Source of the DNA: Sulfobacillus acidophilus
GTDB lineage: Bacteria > Bacillota > Sulfobacillia > Sulfobacillales > Sulfobacillaceae
NCBI GenBank assembly: GCA_003023745.1
Contig: PXYV01000001.1
Coordinates: 95,600 to 159,599, forward strand
Direction: 5' to 3'
Length of the DNA: 64,000 bases
Shown here: positions 43,119-51,265 of the stretch, piece by piece
Layout: each line of letters opens with the position of its first letter
Position numbering within the stretch: the stretch's first letter is position 1
Made by a program: the position numbers and the translations under genes
Notes under the pieces: model-generated
Seen by the model: only the letters and a program-made list of their open reading frames with translations
Databases searched by the model: none
Told to the model about the DNA's origin: nothing

Positions 43119-45373
43119 TGGCGATGAGCATGGCATCCGTGCAAAATGGCGCCGAGATCTTGACACTCAGTCACGTCGACGTGTCGTTTGGCTCACATCT
43201 AGTGTTGCGCGATTTGAATTGGCGCTGGCAAGCCGGAGAGTCGGTTCTCATCGTCGGGGCTAGTGGTGCCGGAAAATCGACGTTGGCGATGTTGACTTCC
43301 GGCCTCATTCCCGGTAGCGTTGACGCCCGGCTCAGCGGTTCGCTGTGGCGTCACCCGGGTATGGATCAAGCCGGCGCGGTGGGTTATGTGTTTCAGGATG
43401 CCGACTCGCAATTTTGCCAAATCCGGGTGGGGGAGGAAGTGGCGTTTGGGTTAGAGAATCGATGCGTCGATCCCCAAAAGATGGACCCGCTGATTGTGCA
43501 GGCTTTGAGGGAAAGCGGTTTGAAAGTGCCACTGGATCTCGAGCATATGATACTCTCTGGGGGTAATAAGCAAAAATTGGCCATTGCTTGCGCTTTGGCG
43601 CTCAATCCCCAGGTGTTGATCTTGGATGAGCCGACCGCCAACCTGGATCCAGCCTCCACCGATGATGTGTTTGCAGACATCATTCGGTTTGTGGATCAAG
43701 GATCGACCGTCATGGTGATTGAGCATAAGTTTGAAGCCTTGGCGCCGCACTTGCCCTATGTGCTGTTGTTGGACAAGGAAGGGCGCATTTATCGGTTCGG
43801 GCGTAGCGCGGAAGTTCTAAGTCGCGAGCGTCAATGGCTTTTAGATCAAGGATTGGTGCGATCGTCGCCTAGACCTCGGCCAGGCGTTGGGGCACGCAAT
43901 CAAGCGGTCGTCCTTGAAATGCAGTCGGTCGGTGCGCGTTACGGCTCGAAAGCACCGCTGGTGTTGGATCAGGTGAATCTTGAAATAAGGGGAGGTGAGC
44001 TAGTCGCACTGCTCGGGGCTAACGGGGCGGGAAAGTCAACGCTCTTGAAGATGATGGCGGGATTGATGCGTCCATCATCAGGGCTTGTTAGACGCAGCGG
44101 GTCGGTGGCTTTTGGTTTTCAAAATCCCGAGCACCAGTTTATTTTTGAACGCGTGGTAGATGAATTGGCCAATCGCTACGTCGGATCCGAGGTTCCTGAG
44201 GCAGTGCACGAGCGTCTCATCCAGTTTGATTTGCAGGATCAGAAAGACAAGAGCCCTTATGCACTCAGTCAGGGGCAAAAGCGCCGGCTTTCGGTGGCGG
44301 TCATGTTGGAGTTGGAGCATGCATTGTACTGTCTTGATGAGCCTACCTTTGGGCAGGACGCCAAGACCAGAACCGTAATCATGGAACGTTTGCGCGAACG
44401 CCAGAGGCGTGGTGCGGCGGTCGTCATTTCGACGCACGACGTGGCACTGGTGCAGGAGTGGGCTGACCGCGTGGTCGTCATTGATGGCGGGCGGGTGGTC
44501 TTTGACGGAGTGTGGCCCGAACTGGCCTTGCGCCCAGATCTGTTGCGCCGGGCCCGGCTGATGGCCGGAGAGGAACGAGGCGATCAGGTACAGGCTCCCC
44601 CTCGCTTTCAAACGCCCAACGAGCGGGTGCGATCGAGCCCCATGGGCCAGCTTAATCCCGGCTGGAAGTTATTGAGCATCTTTATTGCGGTAGGGTTAAC
44701 GGCTTTTGCCCATCGTTTAGCGCAAGCGGCGTTGCTGGCAATGATTCCGTTGGTGTTGCTCACGCTCTTGAGTGGGCTCGAAATACTGCGGGTCATCAAA
44801 CGGTTGGCTCCTTTTGTCATCTTTTTTGCCGTCTATGTCTGGACCCTGACCGCGTATGCCCATGTTTCGAAAACGACGCCCACGATTCATGTCTTGTGGT
44901 ATCACCTCAGCTATCCTGGATTTATTGATGGCGTGGTGTTGGGATTGCGGATGCTTTCGGCCGTAGGATTCGGGCTCTTGTTGGTGTCGACGGTTGATTT
45001 GGTGCAATTGGTAAAGAGTTTAAGTCGAGAGTTTCACATTCCGCCGCGATTTTCCTATGGAACGCTGGCGGGACTTCGGTTTTTTCCGTTGTTTCAAGAG
45101 GAGTGGGCGAAACTGCGCTTGGCCCGAAAAGTGCGAGGGCGGGATGCGCGTTGGTCGGGCACTCGAGTGGTGACCTACGCGCTCCCGCTTTTAAGCGATG
45201 CGGTCAGGCTATCCGAGCGCGTCGCCATTGCCATGGAAGCGCGGGGCTTTACCGGGCGCGTAGCCCGTTTCGCTCACGCGCGCACATACTATCACCCCAG
45301 CCCCAGAAGCTGGCGCGATCTAGTATTTGGTGTCACCATTGTTGCTGCCGCGGCCCTCGCCTTGTGGCATTAG
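43118..45373 (+). CDS. Fused ECF transporter energising module: EcfA-EcfA'-EcfT (YkoD-YkoC fusion)
   Basis: A 751-residue fusion. Residues 1-245 are the first ABC ATPase (Walker A GASGAGKST, signature LSGGNKQKL, Walker B LILDEPTANLDP). About 260-480 are the second (GANGAGKST, LSQGQKRRLSVA, CLDEPTFGQD). About 510-751 are EcfT: four or five membrane helices, then the two coupling motifs LARKVRGRD and AMEARGFTG. YkoD (two ATPases) and YkoC (EcfT) are normally separate. With YkoE this makes a two-gene transporter for thiamine or its pyrimidine. It abuts the convergent next gene with no gap. Confidence 0.92.
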   Translation: MAMSMASVQNGAEILTLSHVDVSFGSHLVLRDLNWRWQAGESVLIVGASGAGKSTLAMLTSGLIPGSVDARLSGSLWRHPGMDQAGAVGYVFQDADSQFCQIRVGEEVAFGLENRCVDPQKMDPLIVQALRESGLKVPLDLEHMILSGGNKQKLAIACALALNPQVLILDEPTANLDPASTDDVFADIIRFVDQGSTVMVIEHKFEALAPHLPYVLLLDKEGRIYRFGRSAEVLSRERQWLLDQGLVRSSPRPRPGVGARNQAVVLEMQSVGARYGSKAPLVLDQVNLEIRGGELVALLGANGAGKSTLLKMMAGLMRPSSGLVRRSGSVAFGFQNPEHQFIFERVVDELANRYVGSEVPEAVHERLIQFDLQDQKDKSPYALSQGQKRRLSVAVMLELEHALYCLDEPTFGQDAKTRTVIMERLRERQRRGAAVVISTHDVALVQEWADRVVVIDGGRVVFDGVWPELALRPDLLRRARLMAGEERGDQVQAPPRFQTPNERVRSSPMGQLNPGWKLLSIFIAVGLTAFAHRLAQAALLAMIPLVLLTLLSGLEILRVIKRLAPFVIFFAVYVWTLTAYAHVSKTTPTIHVLWYHLSYPGFIDGVVLGLRMLSAVGFGLLLVSTVDLVQLVKSLSREFHIPPRFSYGTLAGLRFFPLFQEEWAKLRLARKVRGRDARWSGTRVVTYALPLLSDAVRLSERVAIAMEARGFTGRVARFAHARTYYHPSPRSWRDLVFGVTIVAAAALALWH

Positions 45374-46372
45374 TTAGCGGGGAATCGTCTTCAAGTTGGT
45401 GCTGTGCGGTAGTCCGTGTTTGGATGGATCGATGTAATTGCGAATTTGAGCAATGACAATGCCGACCTCACCAAACCCAGTGGCAATGAGTTTGACTTTG
45501 CCGGGATACTGGGCGACGTCGCCGACAGCATAGATTCCGGGCAGGTTGGTGGCCATTGACCCGGGATCGACCGTGATGGTATTGCCCGAGAGATGCAGGC
45601 CCCAGGTTTTGACGGGGCCCAATGACGGCAAAAACCCAAGTCCCCCCACCACGTCGTCCATCTCCCAGACCTCTTCCGATCCGCTAGTCACCTCCTTGAC
45701 AATGACGCGTTGCACCTGTTCGTCGCCTTCAATGCGCACCAGCTCATAAGGCGTTTTTACGGAAATGGTCGGTGACTCCTGAATGAGCCGGATGCTCTCC
45801 TCCTGCCCGCGAAATTGGCTGCGGCGGTGAATGAGTGTCAGGTGCCGCGAACGCGGTGCAATCGCAAGCGTCCAGTCCAGCGCCGTATCACCGCCTCCTA
45901 CAACGAGGACGCGGCGACCGTGAAAATGGTCGAGGGGCGGCATAAGGTAGTAGACGCCCCGATCTTCATAGCGCTCGGCGCCTTGAGCGGGTAGTTTGCG
46001 GGGAACAAAAGCCCCGATGCCGACAGTGATGAGAACAACGCGAGACTGATACGTGGCCGAGTTGGTGGTAACTTGCCAGCCGTCCTCATCGTCGCCTAAG
46101 GGCGCAATAGATTGAACCGATTGCCCCACGACAAAGTCTGGCCCAAAATGCTCGGCTTGTTCAATGAGTCGCAAAGCCAAATCTTTTCCCGTGATTCCGT
46201 AAAAGCCCGCCACGTCATAGATGGGTTTTTCTGGGTAGAGGGCGTACAATTGGCCGCCCAGTTCCGGTAAGGCTTCGATAACAGTGGTGGACAAGCCATG
46301 CAATCGGGCCATCGTGGCACCAAACAAGCCGACCGGTCCTCCGCCGATAATAATCACATCTGTGCGATCCAA
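45374..46372 (-). CDS. Ferredoxin/flavodoxin-NADP reductase (YumC/TrxR-like)
   Basis: A flavoprotein of the thioredoxin-reductase-like ferredoxin-NADP reductase type. 332 residues: FAD site DVIIIGGGPVGLFGA at 5-19, ELGGQLYALYPEKPIYDVAG, NADP site VLVVGGGDTALDWTL near 155 and the second FAD motif IYAVGDVAQYPGK near 285. The CxxC redox pair of true thioredoxin reductase is absent, as in YumC. TTG 46372 follows AGGAGGG at 7 nt. It faces the ECF gene tail to tail without a spacer. Confidence 0.9.
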   Translation of the reverse strand: MDRTDVIIIGGGPVGLFGATMARLHGLSTTVIEALPELGGQLYALYPEKPIYDVAGFYGITGKDLALRLIEQAEHFGPDFVVGQSVQSIAPLGDDEDGWQVTTNSATYQSRVVLITVGIGAFVPRKLPAQGAERYEDRGVYYLMPPLDHFHGRRVLVVGGGDTALDWTLAIAPRSRHLTLIHRRSQFRGQEESIRLIQESPTISVKTPYELVRIEGDEQVQRVIVKEVTSGSEEVWEMDDVVGGLGFLPSLGPVKTWGLHLSGNTITVDPGSMATNLPGIYAVGDVAQYPGKVKLIATGFGEVGIVIAQIRNYIDPSKHGLPHSTNLKTIPR

Positions 46373-46479
46373 TAGGGTCCCTCCTGGTTATCTGCCTTTT
46401 CATGATAACAAAAGCCTAAGCACGAGGGTAGCCGTTGGTCGATGAAGAATTTGTCCTACAGGTTCGGGCCGAGATGGGG

Positions 46480-47373
46480 TCAAAGCGGCTTGGTCGGAGT
46501 TTGGCGGGCGGTGCTGGCCGCACCCCATACGATAGCAGCCAAAATGAGAATGACGCCGAGCCATTGTACCCAGTGCACGGGTTCGCCTAGCCATACGACC
46601 GACAAAAACACGGCGATTGGCAATTCTAAGGAGGCCAAAATGGCCGTTAGCACACTGCCTAAAGCGAAGGCACTATAGTAGACCAGCACTAAGGGCAAGG
46701 CTAAGGCAAACACTCCGGCGGCACACCCGAGGGCTAGTGTTAGGCCGGGCGGAAACGGTGTCGACGGCGCAATCCAGGGACGATAGACCACCGTCACGAT
46801 GGCCGCTGCGACGGCGGTGCTGATTAATGCACGCTGCCAGGGGGAGGTCGCAGCAGAGGTTTGAGACTGCCAAAATAGCGTCAATGCGTAACCACTGGCC
46901 GCTGTTAGTCCAAGACCTAGTCCCATCCACGAGAATTGGCGGATGCCCAACCCAGCGGCAATGATAGTGCCTAGCACAATGGCGGCGATAGAAGACCACT
47001 GCCGTGGCGTCGGGGCGGATGCGCCGGCAATCCACGCGATGACGGGCAACATCCAGGCAAACTGAAACAAAAGGATTATAGCAAGCGATGCCGGCAAATG
47101 ACGCAGTGACTGATAGTACGCGAGGGACGTTGTGGCGGATGCGGCGCCGATGCCAATCAAAAGCCGCCAATCGCGCCCTGGCAGCGGGTGCCAGGGACCA
47201 CAGAACAACACCACGATCAAAAATAGTGTGAGGGCAAGCGGATATTGATAGACGGTCAACAGTCGAATAGGCACGTGGTGTAGAGCTGCAATTTTTACCA
47301 GGGGCGTGACAAAGGCGTAACTCGCAGCTGCTGATGCCATCATAGCAATGGCCGCGATTCGATGCTCAGCCAT
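46480..47373 (-). CDS. DMT-superfamily (EamA) transporter
   Basis: A ten-helix drug/metabolite transporter; many relatives export amino acids or metabolites. 297 residues made of two EamA repeats, each with hydrophobic helices; LASLELPIAVFLSVVWLGEPVHWVQWLGVILILAAI in the second repeat is the typical ending pattern. ATG 47373 follows AGGGGGAAAA; the open frame to 47469 has no family content. The substrate is unknown. Same direction as the reductase, about 107 bp upstream of it. Confidence 0.85.
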   Translation of the reverse strand: MAEHRIAAIAMMASAAASYAFVTPLVKIAALHHVPIRLLTVYQYPLALTLFLIVVLFCGPWHPLPGRDWRLLIGIGAASATTSLAYYQSLRHLPASLAIILLFQFAWMLPVIAWIAGASAPTPRQWSSIAAIVLGTIIAAGLGIRQFSWMGLGLGLTAASGYALTLFWQSQTSAATSPWQRALISTAVAAAIVTVVYRPWIAPSTPFPPGLTLALGCAAGVFALALPLVLVYYSAFALGSVLTAILASLELPIAVFLSVVWLGEPVHWVQWLGVILILAAIVWGAASTARQTPTKPL

Positions 47374-47616
47374 GGGTTTTCCCCCTACCTCACGGTATTG
47401 TAGCACACGACATGCTCCCGTTTTACGAGTGTCTTTATCACAGCGGCGTTGGGTCACAGTCTCTATCAAAAGACCGTGGCAGTGTTCATCGTCGGTGCGG
47501 CCTGGGCTGGATCATCAAAATTTTGGGACTGGCGTTGGATTATGCGGTACAGGTGTGATGCGCGGGTATTCATGCCCTGAGGCACCGAGTGGCCCTGACA
47601 GCTCGTTATTTGTGGG

Positions 47617-47645
47617 CTGACAATTACGACAGGGTTTCTTACCAT
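47617..47645 (+). promoter_or_regulatory. Promoter of the c-di-AMP riboswitch transcript
   Basis: CTGACA (47617-47622) and TACCAT (47640-47645) with a 17-bp spacer, immediately upstream of the aptamer. Confidence 0.5.
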
Positions 47646-47647
47646 AA

Positions 47648-47766
47648 GCAGGCCGAATTGTCATAGCCTGACAACCGGGGGAACCGTTTCATGGGGTGAA
47701 TCGATTCGATCGTAGGGCCTGCCTCTCATCGCCCGAACCCGTCAGCTAACCCCGGAGGCACTTAAT
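47648..47766 (+). ncRNA. c-di-AMP riboswitch (ydaO/yuaA type)
   Basis: Conserved aptamer blocks occur in order: GGCCGAA, GGGGGAACCG, ATGGGGTGAAT, a small hairpin (CGATTCGATCG), TAGGGC, CCCGAACCCGTCAGCTAAC and CCCGGAGGCA. These match known ydaO aptamers. Only about 20 nt separate it from the start codon and no terminator lies between, so control of the GAGGAG ribosome site is more likely than transcription termination. Its target, a cell-wall protein, is a classic one. Confidence 0.93.
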
Positions 47767-47785
47767 CACGAGAGGAGTATGTCCT

Positions 47786-48775
47786 TTGCGATTATCCGTG
47801 AAAAGCGCTTCCATTGCGAGTGTTATATCGTTGAGCTTGTTCGCTGCGGGCGGTGCCAGTATGGCCGCCGCCACCCCCAGTACAGCGATCCTCGAACAGA
47901 ATCATCCGGCTATGCAACAAGTCCTGTCTTACGGGTCTATCGGACACTGGGTGATGACGCTGCAGGCAGACTTAGCATTGTTAGGCTACACCCAGGTGGG
48001 ACCAATGGACGGCATCTTTGGTCCGAAGACCGAGGCCGGCTTGAAGGCCTTCCAAAAAAGCCATGGATTCACTGCGACAGGCGTGACGTCGCCGGCTGTA
48101 TGGCAAGACATTCTGGCGGGATTCGGATTGGTCGCATCTTACGCGGGCGCCTCGTCGAGTTCGCACTGCGGGTGGATGCATTGGCGGCATTGGGATCGAA
48201 AGAGCGGTGCTGCCAATAATTCAGCAAGTTCCTCCGGCGATAATTCCTCTTCTGGGTCAAGTGGCAACACTTCATCGGCACCGACGACCAGCGGATCGAG
48301 TTCCACATCCACAGGCACTTCCAGCGGCTCCGTACTGCCCGCGCAATTTCCGACGGGCGGCACGCCAGTCGATGAACCGTCGTTAGCGAGTCCGGCGGAC
48401 GGTGTGCAGGGGGAGTTTACACCGAGCATCACGAAAATTGACGGGCGACCGGTTCTTAAAGCCTTTCACATGGTGGCTACCTCCTATGGCCCCAGTCTGC
48501 AAGATAACTATCCCTACGGTCCTGTCGACTACTATGGTCAGCCCTTGGAAGATGGTATGGTCGCGGTCGATCCGAGTGTCATACCATTGGGCACTGTGGT
48601 CTACGTGACAGGATATCAGGATAACTTCTTGCCTTCGGGAGGATTTCTGGGACAGGCCATGGATACCGGTGGCGCCATTCAGGGAGATCGGATCGACATT
48701 TTCATCAATGCCAGTGAAAATGTCATTAACGATTTCGGCGTACAACAGGTGACCGTCTATGAATTAGGCAGTTAG
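47786..48775 (+). CDS. Secreted peptidoglycan-binding and 3D-domain cell-wall protein
   Basis: 329 residues. A signal peptide (SVISLSLFAAGGASMAAA) leads to a peptidoglycan-binding type 1 domain (GSIGHWVMTLQADLALLGY to FQKSHGFTATG, about 50-105), a Ser/Gly/Thr-rich linker (about 125-185), and a C-terminal 3D (MltA-like) domain with VAVDPSVIPLGTVVYV, AMDTGGAI and GDRIDIFI, where the catalytic aspartates lie. It probably cuts peptidoglycan glycan strands. TTG 47786 is 8 nt after GAGGAG. It is controlled by the c-di-AMP riboswitch, linking wall turnover to turgor signalling. Confidence 0.92.
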   Translation: MRLSVKSASIASVISLSLFAAGGASMAAATPSTAILEQNHPAMQQVLSYGSIGHWVMTLQADLALLGYTQVGPMDGIFGPKTEAGLKAFQKSHGFTATGVTSPAVWQDILAGFGLVASYAGASSSSHCGWMHWRHWDRKSGAANNSASSSGDNSSSGSSGNTSSAPTTSGSSSTSTGTSSGSVLPAQFPTGGTPVDEPSLASPADGVQGEFTPSITKIDGRPVLKAFHMVATSYGPSLQDNYPYGPVDYYGQPLEDGMVAVDPSVIPLGTVVYVTGYQDNFLPSGGFLGQAMDTGGAIQGDRIDIFINASENVINDFGVQQVTVYELGS

Positions 48776-48782
48776 GATCAGA

Positions 48783-48821
48783 GTCAAGCGAGATGGCCAG
48801 ACTTTGGCGATCTCGCTTGAC
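48783..48821. terminator. Long hairpin after the 3D-domain gene
   Basis: GTCAAGCGAGAT (48783-48794) and ATCTCGCTTGAC (48810-48821) are a perfect 12-bp inverted repeat with an inner GCCA/TGGC. No T tract follows on either strand, so it may be a bidirectional or factor-assisted terminator, or an mRNA-stabilising stem. Confidence 0.55.
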
Positions 48822-49232
48822 TGTACGGCTTGCACCACGTCTGCACTTGAGGACGCTGTCAGGGACGTGACGGCAGCGAATCAAATCAGTCACCCATTTG
48901 AGCCGATGCTCTGCAGGATTCACGACCTCGTTGCTTTGTAGAACTGCAGCGTACGGTTTCTGTGCTGTGCATGATACGGACTTTCTGACCGGGTCATGCG
49001 CCGCTGTACGTAACTAAAATTGGCTATTTGCAATCTATGTTGAATGGTCACCTGCCTCGTCACCAGGGACTCAAACCGTTTTGTGCAGAACCTGGTTGGA
49101 ATATTGGTGCCACTCGCAGGTCGTCAATGCACTTACGGGCCGGATAGCGGCGTCAGTCACAACGTAAAGGACAGTTGGAATAGGTTCGTGGTCCTCGGAG
49201 CGACCGTGCAAACCGAGGCCAACCCGCACCGG
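48822..49232. other. 411-bp gene-free stretch
   Basis: No frame here has a ribosome site or recognisable protein. It separates the 3D-domain gene from the 3' end of the Abi gene; I see no terminator for the latter. Confidence 0.4.
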
Positions 49233-50117
49233 TTAAGGATGGCGTGGGCAAGGACGCCGTAAGAGGTGGCCCCAGCGCGAGGGGAATCCCATGTCCCAGA
49301 CGTCAACAACATCGTTATACTCGTCGCATAGCGTTTCAAGCGCCGTCACAAAATGCCCCCAGTCAGCCCACGGCTCATAGAGGTGCCGCGCGGCCATGAG
49401 GACCGTGAACCAGGACTGAGGCACCCGAATATCGGAGCGATCGTCATCACAGGTCTTGGGCTGAAACGTGGGGGTCCGACGATACAGACGGGCACAGTGT
49501 GCACAGGCATTTCGCGCCGTCACCAGGCTCCGAAGCCACTGACTAATGACTTGTTCATCCAGTCCGTAATGCAGTTTGGCAATATGCTGGCGATGGGTAC
49601 GGACCAAATTGCTATACATTTTGGATACCGACCCAAAGGACATCATCTCGACAGCCACCCAAATCGGAAACGTGCCGCTGTAGTATTTCCGATAATGATC
49701 AGCAAACGGTTCGCGACTGCGCGCGATCTCGGCGTCTATCATCGCTAATTGGCTGCCATGATCGGTTGCATCCACAAAGTAGGTTGAGTCGCGATAGGCA
49801 AGGGGTCCACGAGCTACCGCAAGGTACTGCGCAATCTTGGTCCGAATAGAAATTTCAATGGGTTCGATCATCCCCAGCAGAAGGTTCCGGAAGCGGCGGT
49901 CGAACTCATAAATCGCATAGATAGTCGACAACTGAGTTCCTGGGCAGTAGGTGTCGTCTGGTTGCTTGTAATCCACGAGATATCCGGAAAGGCGGTAGTA
50001 GCTGATGCGTTGCAAGATTGCCGTGGCGGTAGCCTCGTCCGGAATCACCAGACCGCGATCTTTAAGGAGGGCAACCTGTTGATCAATGGTGGCCGCGGGT
50101 TTCACATTATATGCCAT
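49233..50117 (-). CDS. Abi-family (AbiD/AbiF-like, Abi_2) HEPN defence protein
   Basis: A probable abortive-infection protein against phage. 294 residues. The Abi_2 pattern is clear: N-terminal DQQVALLKDRGLVI, ISYYRLSGYLVDY at 39-50, YEFDRRFRNLLLGMIEPIEISIR at 70-92, and the HEPN ribonuclease-type motif R202-N-x3-H207 in TARNACAH. Family members are thought to act as RNases or RNA-associated toxins. ATG 50117 follows AGGGGA, and a strong promoter is placed 85 bp upstream. No antitoxin or restriction gene accompanies it. The last 30 residues are Arg/Pro-rich and not typical of the family. Confidence 0.88.
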   Translation of the reverse strand: MAYNVKPAATIDQQVALLKDRGLVIPDEATATAILQRISYYRLSGYLVDYKQPDDTYCPGTQLSTIYAIYEFDRRFRNLLLGMIEPIEISIRTKIAQYLAVARGPLAYRDSTYFVDATDHGSQLAMIDAEIARSREPFADHYRKYYSGTFPIWVAVEMMSFGSVSKMYSNLVRTHRQHIAKLHYGLDEQVISQWLRSLVTARNACAHCARLYRRTPTFQPKTCDDDRSDIRVPQSWFTVLMAARHLYEPWADWGHFVTALETLCDEYNDVVDVWDMGFPSRWGHLLRRPCPRHP

Positions 50118-50146
50118 ATCTATTATTCCCCTACATAAAGCAAATG

Positions 50147-50189
50147 GCTCACCGGGTTTCGCATCGCTTGCGCGCTAGGCGTGGTGAGC
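50147..50189. repeat. Inverted repeat in the Abi gene leader
   Basis: GCTCACC (50147-50153) and GGTGAGC (50183-50189) can pair in the 5' untranslated region of the Abi transcript, enclosing 29 nt. It could be an operator or an RNA structure affecting expression. Confidence 0.35.
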
Positions 50190-50201
50190 ACTGTCACTAT
50201 A

Positions 50202-50230
50202 ACAATACGAAAGGGATCTCTTACTGTCAA
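50202..50230 (-). promoter_or_regulatory. Sigma-A promoter of the Abi gene
   Basis: On the minus strand TTGACA (50230-50225), a 17-bp spacer and TATTGT (50207-50202). This is one of the closest matches to consensus in the window, suggesting the Abi gene is independently and constitutively transcribed. Confidence 0.6.
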
Positions 50231-50861
50231 ACTTTTTCCGCCCATCTGGCTCACCAGCGCCAACGATGCCCAAAGGCAGGCATGGTCCTGAACATCCGCC
50301 GCTGCGGAATATACGAGGGCGTTAGAACAGTAGCACCTTCCCTCAATCCATTGTTGTCACTCCCGATGAGCAAGGGCTCCAGGGAGTTTCTAACCCGTGA
50401 GGTATGCACAGCATGGGCGCCGAGAGCGTCCTTTCCAACCTTGGGCAAGCTTACCGAAGAGGGCGATTTGAGCTAAAAAACGGGGAAATCCAACCACATT
50501 TTGCCCATAGCCCTAAAATTATCCGCGTTAGTCCTCGTGGTGCGCCAGCATGCGCACGAATTAGACTCGGTTGGCCTCACAGCGGCCTTGGGGGCCTGTC
50601 TGACGGCTTTGCACGACAGTTGCGGGCATCGTTGCAGAGTTTAGAATTGAAAACGTTCGGGGTGCCGGTCTTAAATCAGTGCGGGTTAGGTGTGCTGGGC
50701 CACCCGGTGGCGGGCACAGGGTTTGGCCCATTCAGCGGCGTATCAAGCATCGGTTAAAATCCGCGACGAAGTGAGGGTCACTTTAGCAACCTCCGAAACT
50801 TTAGTTCCGAATTTGGTAAAATAGAAAAGCAATCGTAATCTCAGAGCTGGAGGGTATCCTC
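50231..50861. other. Region without a supportable gene upstream of the GntR-like gene
   Basis: Two open plus-strand frames (50111-50476 and 50404-50757) have no ribosome site and no recognisable family. At the right end an extended -10 (TGG-TAAAAT, 50815-50822) may start the GntR-like gene. Confidence 0.4.
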
Positions 50862-51134
50862 ATGTATTCGCCATTGGCCAATCGACTGGATTTATTGGTG
50901 CAGCGCTACCGGGAGGCCATATTGACAAAACGGATTAAGCCAGGGCAGGAACTCGTGGTGCAAGAAGAAGCGAAAGCGCTGAATGTGCCGACACACTTTG
51001 TGCTTACGGCTTTTCGGCAATTGGCCAATATGGGACTGTTTGACCTGAAGCCTGGTGGACGCGCGGAAGTAAAACCGAACAATATTCAGTCCCTGCAGGC
51101 GCTGGAGTTTGTGTTGACGCGACGGCGCGGCTAG
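50862..51134 (+). CDS. Mini GntR-like winged-helix protein
   Basis: 90 residues consisting only of a GntR-type winged helix: LVQRYREAILTKRIKPGQEL, VVQEEAKALNVPTHFVLTAFRQLANMGL-type helix-turn-helix, then the wing FDLKPGGRAEVKP. The effector-binding C-terminal domain of usual GntR regulators (FCD, UTRA) is missing. ATG 50862 follows TGGAGGG at good spacing, and a strong terminator follows. It is probably a DNA-binding regulator of unknown target. Confidence 0.75.
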   Translation: MYSPLANRLDLLVQRYREAILTKRIKPGQELVVQEEAKALNVPTHFVLTAFRQLANMGLFDLKPGGRAEVKPNNIQSLQALEFVLTRRRG

Positions 51135-51193
51135 TGTCATCGGCCCGCGGCGCAAGTCCGGAGGTCTCGCAGGTACTGCGTGGATCAACGATA

Positions 51194-51221
51194 GAGCCTC
51201 TTTGCGCGAAGAGGCTCTTTT
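51194..51221 (+). terminator. Rho-independent terminator
   Basis: GAGCCTCTT (51194-51202) pairs perfectly with AAGAGGCTC (51109+100 to 51217), followed by TTTT. It ends the GntR-like transcript, and the reverse strand also carries a short A/T run facing metY. Confidence 0.88.
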
Positions 51222-51265
51222 AAACGTGTGACGGGTATGGGTTGGAACTCATCAGCACGACCGCT

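Noticed and set aside
50111..50476. 121-codon plus-strand frame over the Abi promoter region
   Set aside because: Starts inside the Abi start region on the other strand, crosses its promoter and has no family similarity.
50404..50757. 117-codon plus-strand frame
   Set aside because: No ribosome site, composition not protein-like, no recognised motif.
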